This document shows, piece by piece, positions 28,093 to 36,681 of a stretch of 64,000 bases of DNA (the first letter of the stretch is position 1; each line of letters starts with the position of its first letter). The stretch covers positions 1,302,001-1,366,000 of the forward strand of contig NZ_CP133720.1 of the NCBI RefSeq assembly GCF_031326225.1. Reading direction: 5' to 3'. A model generated the notes under the pieces. It ran no database searches and was not told the DNA's origin. It worked only from the letters and a program-made list of their open reading frames with translations. The translations under genes and the position numbers were made by a program. This DNA is from Undibacterium cyanobacteriorum (GTDB lineage Bacteria > Pseudomonadota > Gammaproteobacteria > Burkholderiales > Burkholderiaceae_D).

Positions 28093-28800
28093 CTAGTCTT
28101 CGGTCATCCAGAAAAACACGGTTGTTAAGCGTTTCTCGCGCAACTCTTTACCGAAATATCCGGTGGCGCAATGAACCAAATTGGCTTTGTAGAGGATCAT
28201 GCGATTGAATACGTTTTCGACTCGCATGTCTTCATACCAAGCCTGAATGGGTAAGGCTTTTACTTTCAAAGCATCGACCAAATTATTGTTGGGCGCTTCA
28301 ACAATATTGCCGCCAATCGCGCCATTCGGGTAACGGAGGCGACAGAAACTCGTACCAGAATTCGGCGCCGGGTTGGGGCTCAGGTAAATCACACAGGCAT
28401 AGCGACACAATTTACGGCTGTCGGTATGCGGATGAGGCGTGGTCTCGCCCGCTCCCACGAGCTGCGCCACATTGCAATCAAGGCGCAAGCCGCCCGGCGG
28501 CTGTTCTATCCATAGTTTGTCTTTGCCCACCAATTTTTTGACAATGGATTCCACATGCTCAAGTTCCTCAGCGTTGAGGGCTCCATGAAAACGCATACCC
28601 GGCCAGCTTTCTGGTTGATAGGGTTTGCCATACTCCCACTTTTCGCGCGAGAAGCAGCGCTCTGCAATCGCTTCTGGGTTGGGCAAGACATTATCGACGA
28701 CCCAATAGTTCTTCCCATGCTCTAATTTTTCATAAGGCAGCTTGGGGGCAATCGCAGGGATCGCAGGAAGTACAACATGAGGACCGGGTAAAGGTAACAT
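28093..28800 (-). CDS. 2OG-Fe(II) oxygenase-like protein (DUF6445-like)
   Basis: A 235-residue cytoplasmic protein. The double-stranded beta-helix iron triad is visible as H125-x-D127 (PHPHTDSRKL) and H210 (LVHCATGYFG), with R224 (KRLTTVFFW) in place to bind 2-oxoglutarate. The N-terminal segment NYWVVDNVLPNPEAIAERC is typical of the DUF6445 group, often found near tryptophan halogenases and TonB receptors; those are not seen here. The substrate is unknown. It converges with the giant gene and is followed upstream, same strand, by the amidohydrolase. Confidence 0.75.
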   Translation of the reverse strand: MLPLPGPHVVLPAIPAIAPKLPYEKLEHGKNYWVVDNVLPNPEAIAERCFSREKWEYGKPYQPESWPGMRFHGALNAEELEHVESIVKKLVGKDKLWIEQPPGGLRLDCNVAQLVGAGETTPHPHTDSRKLCRYACVIYLSPNPAPNSGTSFCRLRYPNGAIGGNIVEAPNNNLVDALKVKALPIQAWYEDMRVENVFNRMILYKANLVHCATGYFGKELREKRLTTVFFWMTED

Positions 28801-28892
28801 AGGATTTCAAAAACAATTTAGAACTATAAAAGGCGAATTGAATTCACGCAAAATCGAACGAGTAATCGATACGATGAACAGAAACTCATTCA

Positions 28893-30197
28893 TTATTTGT
28901 GTTGAGACTTCACCACGCGACCATCTTTCATCACGAAAGCGACACTTTCTAAGGCCTTCACATCTTTCAATGGGTCGACTTTGACCGCGATCATATCGGC
29001 CGCAAATCCAGCTTCGAGACTACCGAGGCGTTGGCTTTGATTGAGCAATTCGGCGGCGCTGAGTGTTGCACTACGAATTGCCGCGAGCGGTGTCATTCCC
29101 GCTTCCACCATATAGCCAAATTCTTTGGCGTTGTCGCCGTGCGGGAACACACCAGCATCGGTACCAAAAGCGATTTTCACGCCGGCTTTGATTGCTCTTG
29201 CGAAAGTGGATTGTATGCGTGGGCCAATTGCCGCTGCTTTCGGTTGAACAAGAGGCGAATAGTAGTTGTCGATCTTGGCTTTGTCGGCCACGAAGCGTCC
29301 AGCGGAAATGGTTGGAACATACCATGCACCTTTTTGTTTGAATAAGGCTATCGCTTCGTCATCCATGTAAGTGCCGTGTTCGATGGAGTCGATGCCAGCA
29401 CGCAAGGCGCGCTTAATCCCCTCGTTGCCATGCGCGTGAGCTGCCACACGGAATCCATAATCCTTGGCGGTGCTAACGATGGCTTGCAATTCTTCGTCAC
29501 TAAATTGTGTATTGTCACCACTGGAAGCTTGGCTCAGAACACCAGCAGTGGCGGTGATTTTGATGAGGTCAGCGCCTTCTTGGTAACGACTGCGGATCGC
29601 TTCGCGCGCACTTTCTACGCCATTGACGACACCATCCTCAGGGCCTGGTTTGCCAAGTGCATTGCGCAGTTTGCGATTGTAGCCATTGCTGGGGTCCGCA
29701 TGTCCACCTGTTGTCGCAATGGACTTACCCGCCGTGAACATGCGTGGTCCTTGCACATCGCCATTTTCGATGGCGCGCTTGAGAGAGATATTAAGTCCGT
29801 CGCTGGCACCGAGATCGCGTACGGATGTGAAGCCTGCCATCAATGTGCGCTCTGCATATTTGATTGAGCGAAACGCAATGTCTGCGCTGTCCAGTGTGAG
29901 AGTCGAACGAAATTGTTCGACTTGCGGCTTGGTTTCATCGCTCAAGTGAACATGCATATCGATCAGTCCCGGTAAGCAATGATAGCCACTCAAATCTACG
30001 CGCTGTTCGCCGGTGAGGGATTGCGATGGAACAATCGACTTAATTTGTTTGTTCTCGATCACTACACTCATTTTGTCGCGCCAAACACCCGCTTTTACAT
30101 CTAATAGCTTGCCGCAATCCACCACGGTTTGTTGAGCAAAACTGGGTGCGCTGCAAAGTCCTAATGCGAGTAAAACAAAATGAGGGCGTAGTGTCAT
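28893..30197 (-). CDS. Exported metal-dependent amidohydrolase (Xaa-Pro dipeptidase/imidazolonepropionase-like)
   Basis: A 434-residue periplasmic enzyme. A signal peptide ends at about residue 21 (APSFA-QQ). Metal and catalytic residues of the amidohydrolase superfamily are in place: H82-x-H84 (DMHVHLSD), K213 (LIKITATAGV, bridging Lys), H254 (AHAHG), H274 (IEHGTYMDD) and D347 (AFGTDAGVFPHGDN). The family hydrolyses prolyl dipeptides, organophosphates or cyclic amides; the substrate cannot be read from sequence. A good GGAGAA ribosome-binding site precedes the ATG. Marked as a possible two-gene unit with the oxygenase downstream. Confidence 0.88.
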   Translation of the reverse strand: MTLRPHFVLLALGLCSAPSFAQQTVVDCGKLLDVKAGVWRDKMSVVIENKQIKSIVPSQSLTGEQRVDLSGYHCLPGLIDMHVHLSDETKPQVEQFRSTLTLDSADIAFRSIKYAERTLMAGFTSVRDLGASDGLNISLKRAIENGDVQGPRMFTAGKSIATTGGHADPSNGYNRKLRNALGKPGPEDGVVNGVESAREAIRSRYQEGADLIKITATAGVLSQASSGDNTQFSDEELQAIVSTAKDYGFRVAAHAHGNEGIKRALRAGIDSIEHGTYMDDEAIALFKQKGAWYVPTISAGRFVADKAKIDNYYSPLVQPKAAAIGPRIQSTFARAIKAGVKIAFGTDAGVFPHGDNAKEFGYMVEAGMTPLAAIRSATLSAAELLNQSQRLGSLEAGFAADMIAVKVDPLKDVKALESVAFVMKDGRVVKSQHK

Positions 30198-30468
30198 GCG
30201 ATTCTCCTTGGGGTGAAGTGCGCTCGATTGTAGCGGTAAGGCTCTGTTTTCTCGGTGCTTTCTAAACCATATTTTTTATTCGTCGGTATTTTTGCCACAG
30301 TTCGCTTCGAGTTATCAATAATGACAAGCAAGTTTTTGAATTGACTAGTTTGTTTGTTACGAAAAATTGGCTATTCGACATGGAAACGAAGAAAGCCTTA
30401 ATCAAGCGATAAGAACTGAAGAAAGTTTTCTTGCGGAAATTAATGAGTGCTGCGATACTCGCGCCTAC

Positions 30469-31278
30469 ATGTTTTTTGGTGTTGCTATGTTGTTTAGATT
30501 TTGTATTATTTTTCTCTTTTTCTGTTGCCCTAGCTTTGCCATGGAAATGGCCCCAGCTAAGGCGTCAACGAAACCTGTTCGCTTGTTCTTGCAAGAGAAT
30601 TTGGATGCGCAAGGCCGACAAATTCCTGTGGAAGAAAAAGTCCATGCCATCATCCGTTTCTTTGAAAGAGAAACAGGCGTGAGGTTCGAGCCCATTATTC
30701 TTCCTTGGAAGCGGGCCCAAGTCGAAACCTTAAATGGCTACGGTGTGATCTATGGATTTTCACGATCTGTCGAACGGATGAAGCAGTATCATTTTTCACA
30801 GGCATTAATCACCGAAAAGGTCTGGGCGATTACCTACGGGCGTCCTAAGCCTGCGTTCAAGAGTGTGGAAGATTTGCGCGGCAAGGTGATCAGCATCGGC
30901 CGTGGGTTTAGTCATGGACTCGAATTCGATCAAGCTCGAGGTACCGTTTTTACAGTCGAAGAAGACTCAGCTTCGACTGCAGCGCGCTTCAAGAAAATTG
31001 TCGCAAAACGTAGTGATTTAATGCTGTGGCCAGTGCGCAATATGGAGACCAGTAAGGAAGTCGAAGACTATGTCAATAAAGTGTTGATTCCACAGGCGAG
31101 TGATCTCGAATTGCAGAACAAGATCTTTGATGTGTCGGATAAGCCGATGTTTTACGATACCGTTCACTTTGCGAGCGCGAAGGGTAAATACGAGGATGTC
31201 ATTAGCAAGATCGATAAAGCAATCGAACGCGGTATGCGTAGCGGTGAATTACAGCGCGTTTTGAAGGGCTATCACTGA
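30469..31278 (+). CDS. Orphan periplasmic family-3 solute-binding protein
   Basis: A protein of about 269 residues with a signal peptide (MLFRFCIIFLFFCCPSFA) and an SBP_bac_3 fold: LPWKRAQVETLNGYG, FSQALITEKVWAITY, LRGKVISIGRGFSHGLEFD and a C-terminal IDKAIERGMRSGELQRVL helix. The start is uncertain: the frame is open from 30367, but ATG 30469 or 30487 best fits the signal peptide, neither with a strong ribosome-binding site. It has no transporter partner nearby and is a paralogue of 16801-17616, sharing the PW+R, ERM and GKxxxIxxGxSxGxEFD motifs. Confidence 0.78.
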   Translation: MFFGVAMLFRFCIIFLFFCCPSFAMEMAPAKASTKPVRLFLQENLDAQGRQIPVEEKVHAIIRFFERETGVRFEPIILPWKRAQVETLNGYGVIYGFSRSVERMKQYHFSQALITEKVWAITYGRPKPAFKSVEDLRGKVISIGRGFSHGLEFDQARGTVFTVEEDSASTAARFKKIVAKRSDLMLWPVRNMETSKEVEDYVNKVLIPQASDLELQNKIFDVSDKPMFYDTVHFASAKGKYEDVISKIDKAIERGMRSGELQRVLKGYH

Positions 31279-31450
31279 GCTCGCGCGCCATAGGACCTGC
31301 CGCGCTTATTCATCGTCCATTTGCTTGAATGTTGATGCGACCGAGTCAATCAGACCAAGTTTAAGCATCACCTCACTACGAAGCCAAGCTCAGTTTATTT
31401 CGTTAAAGTAGGCAAAGACGTCGAATTGATTTTGGTTACGTGAATTTCGA

Positions 31451-32437
31451 CTATTCAACCGTCGCGCCAATCCTATGCGAAATCAAAGTGTCGAGTGCCA
31501 GATAACTGGCGCGATTACGACCTTGTTGTTTGGCCTTATACAGAGCCGTATCGGCAGCATCGATCAGTGCCGTCACTTCGCGGTGGCGACTCGGGTCGTA
31601 GGTGCTCAAGCCGATACTAATTGTGACGTTCTTCGCCGCTTTGGATTTCAAATGCGGTAGGTTTAAAGCACTGACCGCTTGCAATAATTTCTCGGCGAAT
31701 TGCATGCCATGTTCAGCCTGCATGTTCGGCAGAATCAAAATAAATTCTTCGCCGCCGTAACGCGCTAACATATCTGATGAGCGCGCTAGTTGTGACTTCA
31801 AAGCGTGAGCTACAGCGCACAAAACTTTGTCTCCCGCTGGATGCCCGTAGTAGTCGTTGTATTGTTTGAAGTAATCGATGTCGACCATGAAGATCGTCAT
31901 GGGCCATTTTTGGCGTATCGCTTGTCCTAGCGCGATCTTGTAATGCTCATCGAAGAAGCGTCGATTGTACAAACCCGTGAGAATGTCGGTTGTCGCATCT
32001 TTTTTCAGTACTTCAGAATGCGAGCGTAGCATTTTCTCACGCTTGATTGAGGTGCTTGAGTCGCTCACTTGAATCAAGGCGCAACGTCCACCATCTCCCA
32101 GTTGAAGGGCGGTGATCGTAATTGATTGATGAATCGTTTGTTGCTCTTCTTTCTCATCAATCGCAAACAATGCCAAAGGCGCGCGATGGAATGCGTTGGA
32201 CAAAACAGCAGGTAGTCCGTACTGTAGCGTGTTACGCAGTGCTGCCATAAAAGCAGAACTCGGAACATGGGCGAAGGCTTGTTCAACGCTTTTACCCACA
32301 GCATCCTCGGCCGACACGCGCGCATGTTTGGCCAACCAATCATTCCACATCAAAATTTTGCCGCCGCCATCGACCACAAAAATACCGAGGTTGATGGCAT
32401 CCAAAATCGCGTTCTGATAAAGCTCGACTTTGCTCAT
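31451..32437 (-). CDS. PAS-GGDEF diguanylate cyclase
   Basis: A 328-residue soluble protein: N-terminal PAS domain (about 1-125, LGIFVVDGGGKILMWND) and GGDEF domain (about 148-315). The active-site loop is GGEEF (228-232), and an intact inhibitory I-site R219-S-S-D222 lies five residues before it, so it should be an active, product-inhibited c-di-GMP synthase. Its ATG overlaps the stop of the CheC-like gene (ATGA), placing it last in a coupled three-gene operon (response regulator, CheC, cyclase). Confidence 0.93.
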   Translation of the reverse strand: MSKVELYQNAILDAINLGIFVVDGGGKILMWNDWLAKHARVSAEDAVGKSVEQAFAHVPSSAFMAALRNTLQYGLPAVLSNAFHRAPLALFAIDEKEEQQTIHQSITITALQLGDGGRCALIQVSDSSTSIKREKMLRSHSEVLKKDATTDILTGLYNRRFFDEHYKIALGQAIRQKWPMTIFMVDIDYFKQYNDYYGHPAGDKVLCAVAHALKSQLARSSDMLARYGGEEFILILPNMQAEHGMQFAEKLLQAVSALNLPHLKSKAAKNVTISIGLSTYDPSRHREVTALIDAADTALYKAKQQGRNRASYLALDTLISHRIGATVE

Positions 32438-33048
32438 TCTATCGTCCCCAGGAAACGTTCAATTTGGTCGACCAGACTGCGCAAAGACATGGAACTCAAT
32501 AAGAAAATCAAATGACCTTCCGAGTGACGTTTTTCGATCGCGAGATCAATGTGGAGCAAGAGCAGATAAGGTTGCTCTTCAGTTTGGTTCAAGCCATGAA
32601 AAATATCTTCAAGCGAAGCGATTTTGTAATTCGGTAAAGAACTATCGAGTGAAATTTTTAACATATCCGCCATGGCTGATAAACACGCATTGAGGATAAT
32701 GTTGCCGAGTTCGCACATCGCTTCCTGTTCAAATTCGGCGAGCTCTTCGATACCCATTTGGGAACCCATCATGTCACGTACGATTTCGAGTGCATGACTT
32801 TCGGTAAAAAGTAGCAAGGCTTGGGCCTCAAAAGGCCCGGAAAAATTTTGACTCACGACACCGAATTTACTGCTATTGAAAGCCAGCATGGTCGAGTCAA
32901 CCTCAGTGGATTTCTTGATCTCTATCGATGGTACGGATAGCTTTACCTCATCGCCGACGATTTCGCTGAGACTAGCGGCTGCACGACCGGCCCCGACGTT
33001 GAACACTTCAACGAGCGCATCGAGATGGAGTTCAGATAAATTATTCAC
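32434..33048 (-). CDS. CheC-family phosphatase
   Basis: A 204-residue protein with two CheC-type active-site motifs, one near the N-terminus (LVEVFNVGAGRAA) and one in the middle (AMCELGNIILNACLSA), as in CheC proteins that dephosphorylate CheY-like regulators. It starts with GTG that overlaps the stop of the regulator upstream (GTGA) and ends overlapping the cyclase ATG. The natural substrate would be the phosphorylated regulator at 33045-33428. Confidence 0.88.
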   Translation of the reverse strand: MNNLSELHLDALVEVFNVGAGRAAASLSEIVGDEVKLSVPSIEIKKSTEVDSTMLAFNSSKFGVVSQNFSGPFEAQALLLFTESHALEIVRDMMGSQMGIEELAEFEQEAMCELGNIILNACLSAMADMLKISLDSSLPNYKIASLEDIFHGLNQTEEQPYLLLLHIDLAIEKRHSEGHLIFLLSSMSLRSLVDQIERFLGTIE

Positions 33049-33428
33049 ACCGACTCCGTGAAGTAACGTAAGGCTTCGGCGATAGACTTTTCAGTGACGG
33101 GTTTCGCTACAAAAAGCGCGCCCATGTTTTTGGTGCGCTCTTGAAACGCTTCTTGGATATTGGCGGAAAAAATCACGAGCCGTAGAGTAGGCAATTGCTG
33201 CAAAATCTGCTCTGCCGCGTCAGTTCCGAGGATACCGGGCATATTGATGTCCATGGTACAGAAATCGGGCTTCTGATTGAGGGCGATCTGTATGCCTTCG
33301 TCGCCAGTTGCCGCTTCAATGATTTCCCACTCTGGATGAACAACTTTGACACGCGCACGTATGACCATCCGCGAGACTTTGCTGTCGTCGACGATCAAAA
33401 GCTTTTTATTGTTAGTTGCTTGATTCAT
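33045..33428 (-). CDS. CheY-like single-domain response regulator
   Basis: A 127-residue receiver domain without an output domain: acidic pair D14-D15, phospho-acceptor D60 (CTMDINMPG) and the conserved Lys in VAKPVTEKS. It is the first gene of the regulator-CheC-cyclase operon. No chemotaxis kinase is adjacent, so its phosphate donor is encoded elsewhere. Confidence 0.92.
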   Translation of the reverse strand: MNQATNNKKLLIVDDSKVSRMVIRARVKVVHPEWEIIEAATGDEGIQIALNQKPDFCTMDINMPGILGTDAAEQILQQLPTLRLVIFSANIQEAFQERTKNMGALFVAKPVTEKSIAEALRYFTESV

Positions 33429-33535
33429 AGAGTGTTTTTCCTCAGCAGTTGCATAGCTTAAACATTTTAACCGAAGCCTTGTGAATCGCGAATCAAAAGT
33501 CGATCTTTCGGATGAGTGTCACGAATGAAAAAATG

Positions 33536-35215
33536 TTATTTTTTGTTACGTAGCTTACGCCAAAGTGTGGTTCTACTGATACCTAAGTATTTTGCAACTT
33601 GTTCTTTGTTGTTTTGGAACCTCAGCATTAGTTCTTCCAATGAAGGGGGGGGTGTCAAGACTGCTTTGGATGCATCGCTTGTTTTGTTAGGAAGCCTGAA
33701 TGGGTCTTGAGTGACGAGGGTGATTTGTTGCGGTGCATTAGAAGAATCTGGGGCGGTTCTAACGGGTGCTGGTTCTTGCAATTCTGGGATTAGTTGAGCG
33801 AGCAAGTTTGGTGTGACAGCTTGTAGCGGATTCACCGATAAAGACAAAGCGACACGCTCCATCGCATTGCGTAACTCACGCACATTTCCAGGCCAAGGAT
33901 ACGCTTGGAGCAATTCCTCGCAACGTAGCATTTCTTCGTGCAAATTGGGATGAGGGCGGCTGCCGATCGCGGCACTTGCATGCTTGAGACACCATTGTGC
34001 CAAATCCACCATATCATCAGGCCGCTCCCGCAATGCCGGTAGACGTAAGCGCAATACCGCGAGACGATAAAACAGGTCAGCACGAAACCGACCTTCGTCG
34101 ATGCGTTGGCGCACATCACAATGGGTGGCTGAAATGATGCGCACATCGACAGGTATCGGCCTGACACCACCGACGCGCACGACTTCACGCTCCTCTAGTA
34201 CCCGCAGCAAGCGGGTTTGTAGGTGCAGTGGCATCTCACCAATTTCATCAAGAAATAAGGTGCCGCGATGTGCGGCTTCAAAGAGACCGGCATGACCTCC
34301 GCGGCGCGAACCGGTGAAGGCGCCTTCTTCGTAACCGAATAATTCAGATTCTAAGAGTGATTCTGCAATCGCGCCGCAATTTACGGCGACGAAAGGGTGG
34401 CGCGCTCGGGCACTTTCTCGATGAATCGCTTGTGCGGCGAGTTCTTTACCCGTGCCAGTTTCACCTTGAATGAGCACGGTGGCTGGCGAGCGGGCGTACA
34501 GCATGATGGATTGCCGTACGTTCTGCATCAGCTCAGATTCGCCACGCAAATCTTTAATGCCATGACGGGCCCGCAATTCACCGTGACTTTGCTGGCGTCC
34601 TCGATTGGTTTCGAGGCGCGTCAGACGTGCAATTTCTATCGCATCATCAAAGGCTTGTCGAATCGAATTGGCGGAATACATAAAGATGCCAGTCAAGCCA
34701 GCTTCTTCGGCGAGGTCGGTGATTAAACCTGCGCCGACGATGGCTTTAATTCCCATCGCCTTGAGTTCACTGATTTGCGCTTTGGCATCTTCTTCGGTGA
34801 CATAAGTGCGTTGCTCAACTTCGAAGCCGAAGGTCGATTTGAAATCTGCGAGTTCTTTAATCGTTTCTTGATAGGTGACGATTGCAATGGCTGGGCTGAC
34901 TTTACGAGCCCGCGCCAAAGCTTGCATGACATCGTAGCCGCTGGCTTTGGCGATAACGACTGGCACTGGTAGGCGATTTTTGAGATACGCGCCATTGGAG
35001 CCCGCCGCGATTACTGCATCACAGCGTTCGCTTTGTAGACGCTCACGCAAGCTTTGCACCGCATCTTCAAAGCCGAGGTGAATCGGTTCGATGTCTGCCG
35101 TCGCATCGTATTCGACCATGATGTCGCGAAACAAATCGAACAGACGAGAGATCGAAACGGTCCAAATGATGGGCTTATCTTGGGGATCGCGGGCGGGGTG
35201 AGGAAGTCGACTCAT
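33536..35215 (-). CDS. prpR: Propionate catabolism activator PrpR
   Basis: A 559-residue sigma-54-dependent activator. Domains: PrpR_N sensory domain (about 10-195) thought to bind 2-methylcitrate; AAA+ domain with Walker A GETGTGKE (251-258), the sigma-54 contact loop GAFTGS (298-303) and Walker B TLFLDEIGEM; and a C-terminal Fis-type helix-turn-helix (KEQVAKYLGISRTTLWRKLR). It is divergent from prpB. The 405-base intergenic region contains a repeat array that probably binds PrpR and a consensus sigma-54 promoter for prpB. Confidence 0.95.
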   Translation of the reverse strand: MSRLPHPARDPQDKPIIWTVSISRLFDLFRDIMVEYDATADIEPIHLGFEDAVQSLRERLQSERCDAVIAAGSNGAYLKNRLPVPVVIAKASGYDVMQALARARKVSPAIAIVTYQETIKELADFKSTFGFEVEQRTYVTEEDAKAQISELKAMGIKAIVGAGLITDLAEEAGLTGIFMYSANSIRQAFDDAIEIARLTRLETNRGRQQSHGELRARHGIKDLRGESELMQNVRQSIMLYARSPATVLIQGETGTGKELAAQAIHRESARARHPFVAVNCGAIAESLLESELFGYEEGAFTGSRRGGHAGLFEAAHRGTLFLDEIGEMPLHLQTRLLRVLEEREVVRVGGVRPIPVDVRIISATHCDVRQRIDEGRFRADLFYRLAVLRLRLPALRERPDDMVDLAQWCLKHASAAIGSRPHPNLHEEMLRCEELLQAYPWPGNVRELRNAMERVALSLSVNPLQAVTPNLLAQLIPELQEPAPVRTAPDSSNAPQQITLVTQDPFRLPNKTSDASKAVLTPPPSLEELMLRFQNNKEQVAKYLGISRTTLWRKLRNKK

Positions 35216-35304
35216 AGCGGATCGGGTAGGCTAAAGCTGAGGAAATGGCCGATGGCTCATGCCGGAAGACTGGTTCGACGAGTTTGGCCTTGAGATCGCA
35301 TTCT

Positions 35305-35418
35305 GTTTCAACTTTGTTTCAAATTCAAGCCAAAAATGGAGAATTGAAACATTTTTTGTACGGTTTTGAAACGTAGTTGAAACATCATTGAAACGTTTTT
35401 GAAACGCATTTGTTTCAA
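35305..35418. promoter_or_regulatory. Phased TTGAAAC array, probable PrpR upstream activating sequence
   Basis: Eight copies of a 7-base word in 114 bases. GTTTCAA occurs at 35305 and 35316; its complement TTGAAAC occurs at 35344, 35366, 35377, 35388 and 35399; GTTTCAA again at 35412. Within each orientation the first seven copies fall on an 11-bp grid (35344 to 35366 is two steps), that is, about one helical turn, so bound proteins would line one face of the DNA. The array lies about 170-280 bases upstream of the prpB sigma-54 promoter, a normal enhancer distance. Binding by PrpR is inferred. Confidence 0.75.
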
Positions 35419-35571
35419 TTTTGCATTAAGAAGTGAAGGGAATCTGCGTAATACCCAAGTATTTCTCTCTGGTAATGGGATTGGTTCAGTCACTTAAGTC
35501 TTTGATTTTTGGATGATTTGCTATTTTGTTAGCGCTGGCGAATGAGCCGACCTTGGATGCTGTGAACAAAC

Positions 35572-35587
35572 TGGCACGCGCTTTGCA
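35572..35587 (+). promoter_or_regulatory. Sigma-54 promoter of prpB
   Basis: TGGCAC-N5-TTGCA with correct -24 GG (35573-35574) and -12 GC (35585-35586) spacing; expected start near 35597, 24 bases before the prpB ATG. It fits the divergent PrpR activator. Confidence 0.9.
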
Positions 35588-35620
35588 ATAGCAGCAGCAT
35601 CCAAACTAAAGGAAAAGAAC

Positions 35621-36511
35621 ATGTCCCAATATTCCGCAGGTGCCGCCTTCCGTAAGGCGATGCAAGAAGAGTCTCCACTACAAGTTGTCGGCGCGATCAA
35701 CGCGAATCACGCTTTGTTAGCGAAACGCGCTGGATTTAAAGCGATTTATTTGTCAGGTGGCGGAGTTGCCGCTGGCTCGCTCGGTTTGCCAGATTTGGGT
35801 ATCTCCAATTTGGACGATGTGTTAACCGATGTGCGCCGTATTACCGACGTCTGCGATCTGCCTTTGTTGGTCGACGTAGATACCGGTTTTGGCTCATCAG
35901 CCTTCAACGTCGCACGCACAGTCAAATCGATGATCAAGTTTGGCGCGGCAGCGATGCATATCGAAGATCAAGTCGGTGCCAAGCGTTGTGGTCATCGCCC
36001 AGGCAAAGAAATCGTCAGCAAACAAGAAATGGTCGATCGCGTGAAAGCGGCAGTGGATGCGCGTACCGATGACAACTTCGTCATCATGGCGCGCACCGAT
36101 GCACTGGCGGTAGAAGGTTTGGAAGCTGCAATTGATCGTGCTTTGGCGTGCGTTGAAGCCGGTGCGGACATGATCTTCCCAGAAGCGATTACGCAACTCG
36201 ATATGTACAAACAATTCGCCAACGCGGTGAAAGTACCTATCCTCGCCAATATCACCGAATTTGGTTCGACGCCTTTGTACACGGTCGAAGAGTTGGCGTC
36301 AGCCGACGTCGGTTTAGTGCTCTACCCATTGAGCGCTTTCCGCGCCATGAATAAAGCCGCAGAAAATGTCTATACCGCGATTCGCCGCGATGGCACGCAA
36401 AAGAATGTAGTCGACACCATGCAAACGCGCATGGAACTCTACGAGCGCATCAACTACCACGATTTCGAACAGAAGTTAGATGCTTTGTTTGCGCAGCAAA
36501 AAAACAAGTAA
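35621..36511 (+). CDS. prpB: 2-methylisocitrate lyase
   Basis: A 296-residue cytoplasmic enzyme that cleaves 2-methylisocitrate to pyruvate and succinate, last step of the 2-methylcitrate cycle. The isocitrate-lyase superfamily catalytic motif KRCGHRPGK is present, together with VDVDTGFG metal-binding strand and the IEDQVGAKRCG loop. Length is typical. An AAGGAA ribosome-binding site precedes the ATG. First gene of the prp operon. Confidence 0.96.
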   Translation: MSQYSAGAAFRKAMQEESPLQVVGAINANHALLAKRAGFKAIYLSGGGVAAGSLGLPDLGISNLDDVLTDVRRITDVCDLPLLVDVDTGFGSSAFNVARTVKSMIKFGAAAMHIEDQVGAKRCGHRPGKEIVSKQEMVDRVKAAVDARTDDNFVIMARTDALAVEGLEAAIDRALACVEAGADMIFPEAITQLDMYKQFANAVKVPILANITEFGSTPLYTVEELASADVGLVLYPLSAFRAMNKAAENVYTAIRRDGTQKNVVDTMQTRMELYERINYHDFEQKLDALFAQQKNK

Positions 36512-36532
36512 ATTGGATTGAAACATAAAGTC

Positions 36533-36648
36533 AAAACCCCTCAACGCTGAGACACAGAGGCGCAGAGGAGCGCAGAGAAAGCGTTATTAGCTCCTTCCCC
36601 TTGAAGGGGAGGGAATAAGTCTGAAGTGCCTCGGCGTTGAGGGGTTTT
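36533..36648. repeat. 116-bp palindromic element between prpB and prpC
   Basis: Perfect 15-bp terminal inverted repeats (AAAACCCCTCAACGC at 36533-36547 and its complement at 36634-36648). The interior carries a purine-rich CACAGAGGCGCAGAGG tract and a second hairpin around CCTTCCCC-TTGA-AGGGGAGG. It looks like a small non-autonomous repeat of the MITE or REP class lodged inside the operon. It ends 33 bases before the prpC start. Confidence 0.75.
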
Positions 36649-36681
36649 AGAAATAAACTGAACATATTTTGGAGAATCAAA

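Noticed and set aside
35305..35418. Regularly spaced repeats as a CRISPR array
   Set aside because: Words are 7 bases with 4-base gaps and occur in both orientations; there are no cas genes, and the position between prpR and prpB explains it as regulatory.
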